From: JAGVGT01 sp963807225
GTDB lineage: Bacteria; Desulfobacterota; Desulfobulbia; Desulfobulbales; JAGXFP01
Assembly: GCA_963807225.1 (NCBI GenBank)
Contig: CAWEAD010000008.1
Coordinates: forward strand, 620,001-684,000
Direction of reading: 5' to 3'
Length of the DNA: 64,000 nt
Part shown: positions 1 through 9,041 of the stretch, piece by piece
How the letters are laid out: every line of letters starts with the position of its first letter
How positions within the stretch are numbered: the first letter of the stretch is position 1
Made by a program: the position numbers and the translations under genes
The notes under the pieces: generated by a model
Told to the model about the DNA's origin: nothing
Databases searched by the model: none
Seen by the model: only the letters and a program-made list of their open reading frames with translations

Positions 1-1096
1 CTGCTGGCGATTTTCTCTTTCCGACGGGGCAGGAAAAGGAAAATCAGGAATTAAAAATGCAGAATGGAAAAGACCTGAAAGAACGGACCACGAAGTTTGC
101 CCGGCGTATCTTGGCAAGAAGCAGTAAATTCCAGCTTTTGGCGATTGAAAATAAGTAAGTATTATCCGCGAAAGATCCTGAGTAAGGAATGAAAATCGCC
201 TGACTGTCGTTAAATAAAGAGAGCAAGAGTCAAACGAAGACGCGACCCCTTGCCTTTCGGGAGTGTTATTTCGATTGACATTGTCGGGCAGGTTTTTTAA
301 CTACTAAACCATGTTATGGTGTCAGCGGGTAATTATTTTATTAAGTACGCAAAAACAGCATGATAACCGCATTTACCTGGCAATATTATTCCTTGTTTAA
401 TGTGATATGCGGAAAAAGTCAATAATGTGTTATGCGGAATCCGCCTATAACAGAATTAACCTAATCCCGTAAAGAAAGACTGTTAAACATGAATAAAAAA
501 TTATCACATTAACCATAATGAATAGATCCATGCCATCAAGGCGGAAGATTAGTGCCTACAGCAAGTCAGGATATCTAACCATAACAGCATTTTTTCTGCT
601 TGTCATCAATTATTTCATTTTGGTTTAATGCCAATCGTCCCAATTGCTAATTCCTACTAGCAGAATTCCAGCTATTGACGCATATTGTTGTTCGTTGGTT
701 AGGTCATTGATGATTACTCTGTATTTCATGCATGGCAAATAGATCGACATGAGACAAAACATTTGCAAAGTAAGGAATGGTATCCATTCAAATTAAGTGC
801 TATTGTCCTATCCTTCACTCTATATGTCGCATCGCCAATACTTTCCTTATATTTTTTCAATAATTTAATATCAGACAATATTTCAAAACAAATATCATTT
901 CAATTTTAGAATTGGGCCATCCATTGGATTGAAACCATTGGCTGTTAAAATTATATAATTGTTAATTTGGATTCAGAATACAAAGGCAACAAAGTATGTT
1001 TACAGCAGAAAGAGATTAAATCTTTTACATGATCGGATAATATTAAAGTATCATCTAAAACATCTTCTGTAGGCATAACAATTGAATATAGAAAAA
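1..1096. other. AT-rich gene-poor leading region
   Basis: No credible coding region is visible on either strand; composition is clearly richer in A+T than the rest of the window. A frame open from base 1 to a stop at 52-54 could be the last codons of a gene starting before the window, but 17 residues cannot be assigned. Bases 48-65 carry an 18-base AT-rich word that recurs exactly at 18677-18694. A TTGACA (275-280) followed 17 bases later by TAACTA is a weak sigma70-like promoter with no gene behind it. The region ends at an attC-like hairpin and a truncated transposase, so it reads as accessory DNA. Confidence 0.6.
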
Positions 1097-1183
1097 TTTT
1101 AACCAGTCAATTAAGCGGACGCGAGAACGTTGCGGCCTACGCGGCAACTTGGTGGCGCCGGTCCGCTTATCTCAACGTTGAGA
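1097..1183. other. attC-like integron recombination site (candidate)
   Basis: The segment has the layout of an attC site. An R''-like box TTTTAAC (1097-1103) is followed by TCAATTAAGCGGAC. The other arm reads GTCCGCTTATCTCAA and leads into CGTTGAGA, with an R'-like GTTGAGA at 1177-1183 (consensus GTTRRRY, last base off). TAAGCGGAC (1112-1120) and GTCCGCTTA (1161-1169) are perfect complements, and GTTGC/GCAAC forms an inner stem. Known cassette sites such as that of aadA share the pattern TCAA..AAGC / GCTTA..TCA..CGTTAG. No integrase or cassette gene is visible, so this would be an isolated or decayed site. Confidence 0.42.
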
Positions 1184-1284
1184 CTGTAGAAAAAGTATAA
1201 TTAGCTGTAATTATTGAGTAAAATGCTGTAAAATCCGGTTGGTTTCTGCATCGTCACCGCTTAACTTCAGCACCGGATTCTGCA

Positions 1285-1582
1285 ATGGCCAAGTACAAGC
1301 CGCATTCCTACGCCCAAGGGGCATTTATCCCCGTCCACTTCGAGCACCAGATTCAACCCGGCACCTTCGAGTACACCTTGAGCCGGTTGATCGACTCCGA
1401 ACTGGATCTCTCCATCTTCGATTCCCGCTTCAATAACGATGAGGACGGCGCTCCGGCTTACGATCCTAAGCTTCTCCTGAAGATCGTTCTGTTCGCCTAC
1501 TCCCGGGGGATCACCTCCAGTCGGAAGATCGCCCGGGCCTGTGAGGAGAACGTGGTCTTCATGGCCCTGTCCGCCAACACGA
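1285..1582 (+). pseudogene. Truncated IS1182-like transposase (N-terminus only)
   Basis: About the first 100 residues match the N-terminal DUF772 region of IS1182-type transposases: an opening FIPVHFEHQI-like segment, then PAYDPKLLLKIVLFAYSRG and SRKIARACEENVVFMALS. Similarity stops at about 1580. After that the frame only runs through the antisense of the neighbouring radical SAM gene, which ends at 1593. The catalytic DDE part, about three quarters of a normal transposase, is absent and no right-hand end is seen. It is a dead insertion-sequence remnant, and its break point lies at the 3' end of the radical SAM gene, so a deletion or recombination probably joined them. Confidence 0.75.
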
Positions 1583-1592
1583 ACGATCCGGC

Positions 1593-3104
1593 TCAGCTTT
1601 TTGGAATGAAGAACGGCGCGTGGTTGGAGGTGAAAAAGGGCGGATCGCGGCGGATGATGGCGGCCACTTCCGGCTGGCGGCGGAACTCCCGGTCGAGGAA
1701 CTGCCTGACTTCGCGGCGGTGCCAGCCGGCCGGGTGGTGAAAGTCCTGGTAGAGGGAGAGATCGCCGTCGTAGAAGCCGGTGGACTCAAGTGCTTCGGCC
1801 TCGGGGCTACCCAGGGGCAGGTTGAAGATGGCCAGGTTGAGAAAGGTGATCTCCCGGTGATGCCGGACCACGAACTCCAGGGTGCGGCGGGCGGCCGGCA
1901 GGGTCTCTGGCGGGGTTCCGAAAAGCAGGTAGACATAGGTGGCGATCCCGGCCCCGGCCAAGGTGGCCAGGACCCGATCGACCAGGCCCAGATCGATACC
2001 CTTGTCCAGACTGTCCAGGACCGATTGATCCCCTGATTCCAATCCCAGTTTGAGCATAACGCAGCCGGAGCGCCGGAGTTGCCGGCAGAAATCCGGGTCC
2101 GCCAGCAGCGGTTCGGCCCGGGCAAAGCCATACCAATCGGGGCCCGGCGGTTTTTCGGCCAGGGCCTGGAACAGGGCCGGGCTGATGGCGTTGTCGAGCA
2201 GATGGATCAGGCGCGGTTTGTAGTCACCCTGAAGTTTATGTAAATCGGCCACGACCTGAGCCGGTTTCACGACCCGATAGGGGTTGCCCTCGGCTTTCTC
2301 CGGACAAAAGGAGCAGCGCCGCCAATAGCAGCCGGAAGAGGCGGAGTAGGGCAGGATGAAGCCCGGGGCCAGATAGCTGGAACGGGGTAGCTGGCTGAAG
2401 TCTGGCCGGCTGCACGGACGTGGTTCCGTCACTCCCGCCAGGGCCAGCAGGGGCCTTTCCCCAGGCCCGGCGATCAGCTCGTCGAAGAGATTGCCGAAGG
2501 GATTGCGCCAGTCCGGCCGGCTCAACCAGGAAGTTACCAGCCCGCCACCCAGGATGATTTTCAGGCCGGGATATCGGCGGCGCAGAAAGCCGGCCAAAGC
2601 GAAGGTTGGCAGGGCCTGGCTCAGATAATTCAGGGAAATACCGATCAGGTTGTGGGGCTTCTCGCTTTGCAGTTGCTCCAGACGCTTGGAGAAAAACGGG
2701 AAGTAAGGGTTCTCTTCCGGACGGGCTGCGGCCTGAAGGAGATCGCCGCTACGCAGGGGGGAGAGCTCCCGATCATGGTAGTTGGTCAACCCCGAGGTTC
2801 GACCGGCAGGGCTGTTTGCCGCCAACAGCCGGTTGAGATCGTTTACCGCCCGGTGGTAGCGGTCCGGACTCCGGTAGGTGGCCGGATCCCGAAGTGCCGC
2901 CAGGTTGGCCTCCAGGTTACGGTTAGCCCGGCGGCTCCAGGTGTCGGTGGCCGTTAATGGCAGACCCAGCAGGTAAAGCTGGCCTTCCAGGTTGGCGTCC
3001 CAGAGAGTGCATGAATAACCATGTTCGGACAGGGCTCCGGCCAGGACGGCGATGCCGGCCGGCGGCTCACAGGCCTTGGCGACGGGTGGGAAGATCAGCA
3101 ACAT
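1593..3104 (-). CDS. B12-binding-like radical SAM protein
   Basis: A 503-residue protein. The N-terminus (LLIFPPVAKACEPPAGIAVLAG) is the fold start typical of B12-binding radical SAM enzymes, but no DxHxxG cobalamin-ligand motif is seen. The cluster motif is at about residues 259-267, GCYWRRCSFC, which is CX4CX2C rather than the canonical CX3CX2C; GCYW..C..C variants are known in uncharacterised members of this family. A TIM-barrel region follows, with a KLGLESGDQSVLD segment typical of Elp3/B12 radical SAM proteins. It should cleave SAM with a [4Fe-4S] cluster; the substrate is unknown. The gene stands alone. Its 3' end abuts a truncated transposase, yet its last codons look intact. Confidence 0.8.
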   Translation of the reverse strand: MLLIFPPVAKACEPPAGIAVLAGALSEHGYSCTLWDANLEGQLYLLGLPLTATDTWSRRANRNLEANLAALRDPATYRSPDRYHRAVNDLNRLLAANSPAGRTSGLTNYHDRELSPLRSGDLLQAAARPEENPYFPFFSKRLEQLQSEKPHNLIGISLNYLSQALPTFALAGFLRRRYPGLKIILGGGLVTSWLSRPDWRNPFGNLFDELIAGPGERPLLALAGVTEPRPCSRPDFSQLPRSSYLAPGFILPYSASSGCYWRRCSFCPEKAEGNPYRVVKPAQVVADLHKLQGDYKPRLIHLLDNAISPALFQALAEKPPGPDWYGFARAEPLLADPDFCRQLRRSGCVMLKLGLESGDQSVLDSLDKGIDLGLVDRVLATLAGAGIATYVYLLFGTPPETLPAARRTLEFVVRHHREITFLNLAIFNLPLGSPEAEALESTGFYDGDLSLYQDFHHPAGWHRREVRQFLDREFRRQPEVAAIIRRDPPFFTSNHAPFFIPKS

Positions 3105-3384
3105 GGAATACCTGATGGTGATGGTTTAACACGCTCCCGATCAGCAGACGACTGCCGGGAATGATTGGCAATACACAAAAAAAATCAACCGATCAACGGG
3201 GAAACATTCTTTTTATTACAAACAGATGGACGTTAAGGTCAGGCCATGCTCTGACGTTTTCACTTGCAATGTCAGAAATAACCGGGAAAGATATCGGCTT
3301 TAATCGGTTGCTGCGTTACCTGGAGCTCCGGCATGATTTCAGAATTCCAGGCCCAATAAACTATTAAGGAAGGGGGAAAACAAA

Positions 3385-3963
3385 GTGAAAGAGAAATCCT
3401 TGTCAATCTGGTTGGCGGCACTACTGTTGGTTTTCTGTGCTCAAACCGCCCTGGCCTTCGGACCCCATGATGAAAACTGCGTCGGCTGCCATAATGTCCA
3501 TTACGCCAAGGGCAACTTCATCATCGGACCCCAGCCTAACACCACACTGGACAACCCGGCCACCAACACGAAAACCAACGGCATCGAATCGCTTTGCCTC
3601 GGATGTCACAACGAATCCGAAGGGATCATGCCCATTCACCTGACCACCACCCATCCCACCGGTGTTGCTCCCACCTATGTCAAGGTTCCGGAACAGTTGC
3701 TGCGTGACGGTAAATTGAGTTGTGTAAGCTGCCATAATCCTCATCCCTCCAACAGCAATTATAAGTACCTGGTGGTTGATACCCAGAAGGGTGCGAATAT
3801 GGGCGTTTTCTGCGCGACCTGCCATAACGAGCAGGCCCCGCCCGAGGTGCGCAAGGCCTCCCAGGGTTCCACCATCAACAGCGACCCTCGGGTCTCTCCC
3901 CGGGTGCAAATCTCGGCGCCTGTTGCGGCCGCACCGGCCAAGCCCGCCAAAGCCGGCAAATAA
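3385..3963 (+). CDS. Periplasmic tetraheme cytochrome c
   Basis: Four CXXCH heme-attachment motifs are visible (CVGCH, CLGCH, CVSCH, CATCH) after a Sec signal peptide ending near ALAFG. Two are followed closely by NVH or NPH, as in the doubled-CXXCH cytochrome family of Geobacter relatives. The C-terminus is a low-complexity Ala/Pro/Lys tail. The protein is 192 residues and probably periplasmic or exported, carrying electrons between inner-membrane oxidoreductases and outer acceptors (role inferred). The start is GTG, chosen because AAGGAAGGGGG precedes it and the signal peptide begins there. It is monocistronic, closed by a strong terminator. Confidence 0.88.
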   Translation: MKEKSLSIWLAALLLVFCAQTALAFGPHDENCVGCHNVHYAKGNFIIGPQPNTTLDNPATNTKTNGIESLCLGCHNESEGIMPIHLTTTHPTGVAPTYVKVPEQLLRDGKLSCVSCHNPHPSNSNYKYLVVDTQKGANMGVFCATCHNEQAPPEVRKASQGSTINSDPRVSPRVQISAPVAAAPAKPAKAGK

Positions 3964-4022
3964 TTATCCCGGTATATCGGCTCTAGTGCCGGCAGGTAAT
4001 TGGCGACAAGCCAATAATCATG

Positions 4023-4060
4023 ACCGGAGATCATCCCCCAAGGGATGGTCTCCGGTTTTT
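4023..4060 (+). terminator. Rho-independent terminator after the tetraheme cytochrome
   Basis: A 15-base stem ACCGGAGATCATCCC / GGGATGGTCTCCGGT with one G-T type mismatch and a CCAA loop is followed directly by a T run. It sits about 60 bases after the cytochrome stop codon. Confidence 0.88.
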
Positions 4061-4124
4061 TATTAACCGGCAGTGAATGGAGCGTTTGGCAGGCGGCTTA
4101 TTAAAAGGTTGAGGCTGCAGACCG

Positions 4125-5279
4125 TTATTGTTGTTTGCCTTTCGGCCGCAGTTCAATGGTATTGGCCTGCAGACCGGTGACTTCAACCCGCGGTTCATCC
4201 AAGTCGGCTAGACGACCGGCCAGATCGGTGGCGCTGCCCTGGAAACCGACTTCGAGAGCTGCCGCACCGGCTTGGAAACTGCGGGTCCGGACCTGCCCGA
4301 CCCCGCGCAGTTCCTTGAGCCCGGAGATCAGCTGGTTTAGCTGACTGAAATTTATCCGGTCGACATTGAGGGTGTAAGTGGCCGAGTCATAGACATCCTT
4401 GCTCCATTGCTCCAGAATGGAGGCGACCATTTGCCGGGCCAGTTTCCCGGTCGACTCCTCCAGGGGAGTCAGGGCGGCGGCGCCGGAGGCGGGGCGGGAA
4501 TCATAGCCGGAGTATAGGATCCGGGCGGTATCGGTTTCTATGGCCTTGAGGCTGATCTCGTTGGTGAAGAAGCGCATGGATCGGCCCAGGACCTGGCGTT
4601 CGTCGACAAAGGCGCGACGAACTTCGGCCTCGATCAGGATTTCGGCGCCGAAATCCTTGGCCAGCCTGCCGGCCTGCGAAGGATCGCCAGCCAGCAGGAA
4701 ACTTTCCAGTTCTTGCCGACGCCGGGTCTGGCCGGCATCGACCAGGCGGAAACCTTTGGCCAGCAGGATCTTTTCCAGCTGGTTCTCCGAACTGCTGTTG
4801 CCCTCCTGCTCCACCCCCCGGTAAGCGCTGCCGGTTTCCCGGCTATGGACGACGACCATCACCCGGGGGTTTTCCTTCTGGCGGATGATCAGGCCGATGG
4901 CCTCCAGTTCCTTGGCCAGGTTGGCCATCTTGACCACCGCGCTGATGGTCACCTCGAAGATCCCGTCTTCCCGCTTCTCCTTCAGGATCTTATAACTTTC
5001 AATGAAGCCTCGGCTTTCCGAATAGATCCGGTCTTCGACCAGGACCATCTTGTCGACCAGCGACTCGGAAGAAACGTAGGCGCCGACTCCCTGCTCGACC
5101 GCCTTGCGCAAGGCGTCGTCGATCGCGTCATCCCTGGCCTTGCCGGGATCTTTGCCGCCGCCCAGGCCGGTGGCGACGATTTCCCTGGATTCCTCGGCGG
5201 CGGCCAGGGATGGCGAACCGCCAAACCACAGGGTCAGAACAGCGGCCAGCAGAAGCAGGAAGGCGAGACGCCGGTGCAT
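4125..5279 (-). CDS. FlgT-like envelope protein
   Basis: A 384-residue secreted protein: a hydrophobic signal (LAFLLLLAAVLTLWF) then a domain with GKARDDAIDDALRKAVEQGVG, the hallmark of the FlgT N-terminal/LPP20-like fold. The middle and C-terminus contain two more alpha/beta repeats (FGAEILIEAEV; LISGLKELRGVGQV). It follows a CsgG/HfaB-like lipoprotein by 20 bases, so the pair is an operon. Such pairs are common in Desulfobacterota and probably make an outer-membrane or periplasmic assembly; no specific function can be given. The start is ATG at 5279, preceded by AGGAGGA. An upstream in-frame TTG at 5303 overlaps the previous stop and is less likely. Confidence 0.75.
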   Translation of the reverse strand: MHRRLAFLLLLAAVLTLWFGGSPSLAAAEESREIVATGLGGGKDPGKARDDAIDDALRKAVEQGVGAYVSSESLVDKMVLVEDRIYSESRGFIESYKILKEKREDGIFEVTISAVVKMANLAKELEAIGLIIRQKENPRVMVVVHSRETGSAYRGVEQEGNSSSENQLEKILLAKGFRLVDAGQTRRRQELESFLLAGDPSQAGRLAKDFGAEILIEAEVRRAFVDERQVLGRSMRFFTNEISLKAIETDTARILYSGYDSRPASGAAALTPLEESTGKLARQMVASILEQWSKDVYDSATYTLNVDRINFSQLNQLISGLKELRGVGQVRTRSFQAGAAALEVGFQGSATDLAGRLADLDEPRVEVTGLQANTIELRPKGKQQ

Positions 5280-5299
5280 GAAGAGATCCTCCTGGTGGT

Positions 5300-6235
5300 T
5301 CAACTTTCTTCCGGTTTCACGGTCATGCCCTTCTCGATGCCCGAGCCGGAAACAATCTTGCAGATGGCCAGCTTTTCCTTGACCTTGACCACCTCGATAT
5401 TGCCGACGGTATCGACACTCTCGTCCAAAACTTCGCCGGTATCGGGATCGCGCAGGACGGTGGCTTCACCGACCTTGAACTTCTGGCCCAAGGTAACCCC
5501 TTCGCGTTCGCCCCGGTTGATGTAAACCTTGCCGTCTTTGACCATGACTACGCTTCCGGTCCAGGGAATTTCCGACAGCTGGTCGATCATGAAGCGGACG
5601 CCTTCATCGACGGCCTGCTCGATGGCCTTGCCGGCATTGGTTTTCTTGAAGCCGCCCAGATTGCCGCTCCAGCCGTCATGGCTGAGGCCGAGGGACAGGC
5701 CGTTTTTGGAGACCTTGCCGTAGCATTTTTTGGAGGCCAGGACCTGGCCGGTGGTGGAATCGACAATGTAGAGCACCACGTTGATTTCCGAATTGGAGGT
5801 GGTGCCGCCCAGTTTGATTCCGCCGAAACCGATGCCGCCTCCGCCGCCGCTGGTTTCGTCGGCGAACTGGGTGATGGCGCCTTTGACCAGGAGTTGACCG
5901 GGGGTCATCTGGCCGGTGGCGACCTTCTTGCCGCCTCCGGCGGCTCGGCCGCTAGCGGCGAAATCCTGCTCGGCCATGGCCTCCTGCCGCATGTCCTTTT
6001 CCCCCAGAACGACGAAACGGTTGGTTTGGGCCAGACTGTCGGTGAGCACGGCCCCCCAGGCATTGCCCAGGTCCCACTGGCCCCGCCAGTTCGACTGGTT
6101 TTCGAATTTGGCCACGGTGATGGAATAGCGCAGTCCCTTGGGCTCGGACTGATCTCCGGCGGCGGCTGTGGTCAGGCAACCGGCAAGAAGCACCAGGCTT
6201 AGCGTTATAAATGATAAGTTAAAGGTTCTTTTCAT
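5300..6235 (-). CDS. CsgG/HfaB-family lipoprotein
   Basis: A 311-residue lipoprotein with lipobox LAGC at about residues 17-20. The body has the CsgG/HfaB pattern: TVAKFENQSN, LTDSLAQTNRFVVLGEKD, a long Gly-rich segment (ETSGGGGGIGFGG), VVLYIVDSTTGQVLASKK and AGKAIEQAVDEGVRFMI. A C-terminal beta domain (VVMVKDGKVYINRGEREGV) resembles the FlgT C-terminal barrel. In curli systems CsgG forms an outer-membrane secretion pore. No curli subunit genes are present here, so the channel role is inferred by family only. It is the first gene of an operon with the FlgT-like gene. CSgG and FlgT-C features in one chain fit envelope assembly. Confidence 0.8.
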   Translation of the reverse strand: MKRTFNLSFITLSLVLLAGCLTTAAAGDQSEPKGLRYSITVAKFENQSNWRGQWDLGNAWGAVLTDSLAQTNRFVVLGEKDMRQEAMAEQDFAASGRAAGGGKKVATGQMTPGQLLVKGAITQFADETSGGGGGIGFGGIKLGGTTSNSEINVVLYIVDSTTGQVLASKKCYGKVSKNGLSLGLSHDGWSGNLGGFKKTNAGKAIEQAVDEGVRFMIDQLSEIPWTGSVVMVKDGKVYINRGEREGVTLGQKFKVGEATVLRDPDTGEVLDESVDTVGNIEVVKVKEKLAICKIVSGSGIEKGMTVKPEES

Positions 6236-6881
6236 CGTTTTCCCCTCGTCATGATTCGGAATTATACCGATTTCTCGCCAGTTTGCCGGGCTGAGAGATG
6301 TCGGCAGACATCATGTCATCTTTTAATATCAAAAAAACACGATTAGCCCAGCACTGGCAAGAGAATTATAAGTTTCGGACCAAACTCTGGAACTCGGTTT
6401 CGGCTGGTATATATCCACCGCTCGGGCTCGGCGGCGGAAGGGATAAAAAACTGGCCCAGGCCCAAATACGAGGTGGAAGAGCGAGGTTTTTTGTAGTAAT
6501 GTTGAGCGGCTAGAGCATCTGGCCAAGAAGTGCTTTGCAAAAAGATAATATCTCCGGCGAGCGAATAACGGGGTCTGGGAAACTTTATTGAGAAGCATCC
6601 CGAGGGGGCAATGATTACGCCCGCCAGACAGTCAGGATCTTTTTCAAATAAACAACCTGCTCCCGGAATCACCCTGGCTGTTCGGGAGTTTCCTGCCGGT
6701 CAGTTTTTTACTGGCGCCGGCCGGTATGCCCGGTCGCATTTATCGGAACCTCCACCTCGGGAGCATCTCCGGTAGGCAGTTTTGTTTTTGCAGGTAACGG
6801 AATCCGGCGGTTTTCCGATCCCCGAGTTCATTTTGCCGGCGGCGATACGCCGTCGGTCATGTCCATTTCCAAGGAGACCAC
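6236..6881. other. Intergenic region between divergent genes
   Basis: About 650 bases between the CsgG-like gene (leftward) and the FKBP gene (rightward). Short open frames exist, but none has a ribosome-binding site or recognisable residues. An imperfect inverted repeat, CTCCCG to CGGGAG, lies near 6661-6689 without a T run. Promoters for both flanking genes must be here, but I cannot place them with confidence. Confidence 0.5.
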
Positions 6882-7610
6882 GTGAAAAAGAAAATTTTAG
6901 CATTAACCCTGATGGCGGGCATGGCGGCGATGATGGTCGTCGGTTGTAACAAACCAGCCGAAAAAGAAGCGGCGGGTAAGGTCGGCAAGGTCGAGTTGAA
7001 AGAATTCAGCGACCGGGTCAGCTATATGATTGGCGCCGATATCGGCGCTTCCTTGCGAGCCAATCAAGCGGAAGTTGATACGGCCCTGGTCAGTCGCGGG
7101 ATCGAAGACAGTTATCTGGCTCGACCGTTACTCATGTCCGATGATGAGATCGACCAGGTCAAACAGGAATTTACCGCAAAATTGCAAAAGGATTACCAGG
7201 CCAAACTGGCCGAGACGGCCGCCCGGAATCTGGCCGAAGGGGAGAAGTATCTGGCCGAAAATGCCAAAAAAGAAGGCGTGGTGACCACCGCCAGCGGCCT
7301 GCAGTACGAGGTCGTCGTCCAGGGCAGCGGTCCAAAACCGGGACCGGAGGCCATGGTTAAAGTACATTATCGCGGCACGCTCTTGGACGGTAAGGAGTTC
7401 GACAGTTCCTACAAGCGTGGTGAGCCGGTCGTGCTCAAACTCGCTTCTCTGATTCCCGGTTGGTCCGAAGCTTTGCGGTTGATGCCGGTCGGCAGCAAAT
7501 ACAAGCTTGTCGTGCCGGCTGCGCTGGCTTACGGCGAGAAAGAGGTCGGGCCTGATATCGGTCCTAATGCCACCCTGCTATTCGAAATCGAATTGCTGGA
7601 TATCGAGTAG
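6882..7610 (+). CDS. FKBP-type peptidyl-prolyl isomerase lipoprotein (Mip/FkpA-like)
   Basis: A 242-residue lipoprotein with lipobox VVGC near residue 22. An N-terminal helical dimerisation domain (VSYMIGADIGASLR to about residue 125) is followed by an FKBP domain beginning at TASGLQYEVVVQGSGPKPG. The domain shows KVHYRGTLLDGKEFDSSY, LIPGWSEAL and AYGEKEVGPDIGPNATLLFEIELL, with the usual Tyr, Phe, Asp and Trp pocket residues. It should be a periplasmic folding catalyst and chaperone for envelope proteins. The start is GTG, supported by AAGGAGA just upstream and by the signal sequence beginning there. No operon partner is evident. Confidence 0.9.
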   Translation: MKKKILALTLMAGMAAMMVVGCNKPAEKEAAGKVGKVELKEFSDRVSYMIGADIGASLRANQAEVDTALVSRGIEDSYLARPLLMSDDEIDQVKQEFTAKLQKDYQAKLAETAARNLAEGEKYLAENAKKEGVVTTASGLQYEVVVQGSGPKPGPEAMVKVHYRGTLLDGKEFDSSYKRGEPVVLKLASLIPGWSEALRLMPVGSKYKLVVPAALAYGEKEVGPDIGPNATLLFEIELLDIE

Positions 7611-7708
7611 GATCGGCATGGGGCCTTCGGCAGTTTCGTCTGTCGGTGAAACCGGGGACGAAGGGTTCCGGCTCCGGTCTCTGGAAATATTCAGGAATTG
7701 AGCGATAG

Positions 7709-8936
7709 TTGATGGTGGCCTTGATTGCCAGGCGGTTATTCGGTTTTCTGGTTCCGGGCAGCTTGTTGCTGCTGGCGGGGATCTGGTTCAACCACAGCCC
7801 CGCGCTTCTGTCCTGGCGGCCTCTGGCCGCCAGGACGACCCTGTGGTTGGTGCCTTTGCTTGCTTTACTGCTGGGTTGGCGGTTCAATCGCAGCAAACCG
7901 GTGTATGTGATTCTGGTCCTGCTCCTGGCCGAAAGGGCGGTACACTTTTATTCTCCCTTACCTGGCGGGGCCTCGGACGTAGTTACCCTGATCGTCCAGG
8001 TCGTGGCGCTGCTGCTGCCGCTGAATTTTGTCTTGCTGGGGCTGGGCGCCGAGCGGGGCCTGTTCAGCGTCCACACCTTGCCGCGCCTGCTGCTGATCAT
8101 GGTGCAGCCGCTCCTGGTAATCCTGGTCGCCACTCGTTACCCGAAAGTTCTGACCCTGCTGCAAGTCGATTTTATGCCCTTTGCTCTACCCTGGCCCGGT
8201 CACCTGGCCCAAGCGGGGCAGGTGTTCTTTTGGTTGGGCCTGGCCTTTTTGCTGGGACGTTGGCTGATCACCAAGGGGGGCTTTGGAAAACGGTCTTTTC
8301 TGGGGGCTGCTGGTTGCCTGGCAGGGCTAGGCTTTTTCCGGTGGCTTGCAGCTTTCCCTCACCTTCGGGGTGGCCGGTTTGATCCTGGCCTGTGCTATTT
8401 GTAGAGGCCGCCCATTCCATGGCTTTTCGCGACGAATTGACCGGCTTGCCGGCGCGCCGGGCCTTGAATGAATACTTCCTTCGACTTTCCGGCCCTTTTA
8501 CCGTTGCCATGTTGGATGTGGATTTCTTTAAAAAATTCAACGACAACTACGGTCACGATGTCGGAGATCAGGTCTTGAAAATGGTTGCGGCCCGGATCGC
8601 CAGGGTCCGGGGCGGCGGCAGGGCATTCCGCTATGGGGGAGAGGAATTCACCGTGGTATTTCCTCGTCGGACCGCGGGTGAGGTCTTGCCGCATCTTGAA
8701 AGCGTACGTAAATCGGTTGAAGACTCCGGCTTTACCTTGCGGGGCGCGGCTCGAAAAAGCGGGAGCAGCAAAGCCAGGAAGGGAAAACCGGAGCGGATCG
8801 CAAGGTGGGGGTGACGATCAGTATCGGGGTGGCCGATCGGCAACAACGGCGCCAGACCCCCGAGGATGTCTTGAAGAAGGCCGACCAGGCCCTCTATGGA
8901 GCCAAGGCGGCGGGGCGTAACCGAGTGGTCGGCTGA
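7709..8936 (+). pseudogene. Membrane-bound diguanylate cyclase, multiply disrupted
   Basis: An N-terminal module of about six hydrophobic helices (7709 to about 8380) leads to a GGDEF domain with LTGLPARRALNE, MLDVDFFKKFND and the active-site motif RYGGEEF, then VTISIGVA and ALYGAKAAGRNRV. The pieces lie in three frames. Reading through needs one base less in the G6 run at 8275-8280, passage of an amber TAG at 8328-8330, one base less near 8398-8400, and a -1 step at the A5 run 8754-8758. An intact copy would make cyclic di-GMP at the membrane. As written it cannot. The lesions sit in short homopolymers, so sequence error is possible for some of them but does not explain the TAG. Confidence 0.75.
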
Positions 8937-9041
8937 GGCCGCGGACCTTGCCGAAACGGGTTGGCGTCCTTACCTTGACATCTACTTTTATCATTTGGAA
9001 AATTCGCAATACCGAAAAGAATAATCACGGAGGTTTCAGTA

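Noticed and set aside
20..210. Second attC-like site near 140-210 (GGCGATT/AATCGCC with GTTAAAT)
   Set aside because: Only seven paired bases and no R'' box; could arise by chance.
3161..3367. 68-residue open frame before the tetraheme cytochrome
   Set aside because: No ribosome-binding site, no recognisable residues, ends at the cytochrome's own leader; more likely untranslated.
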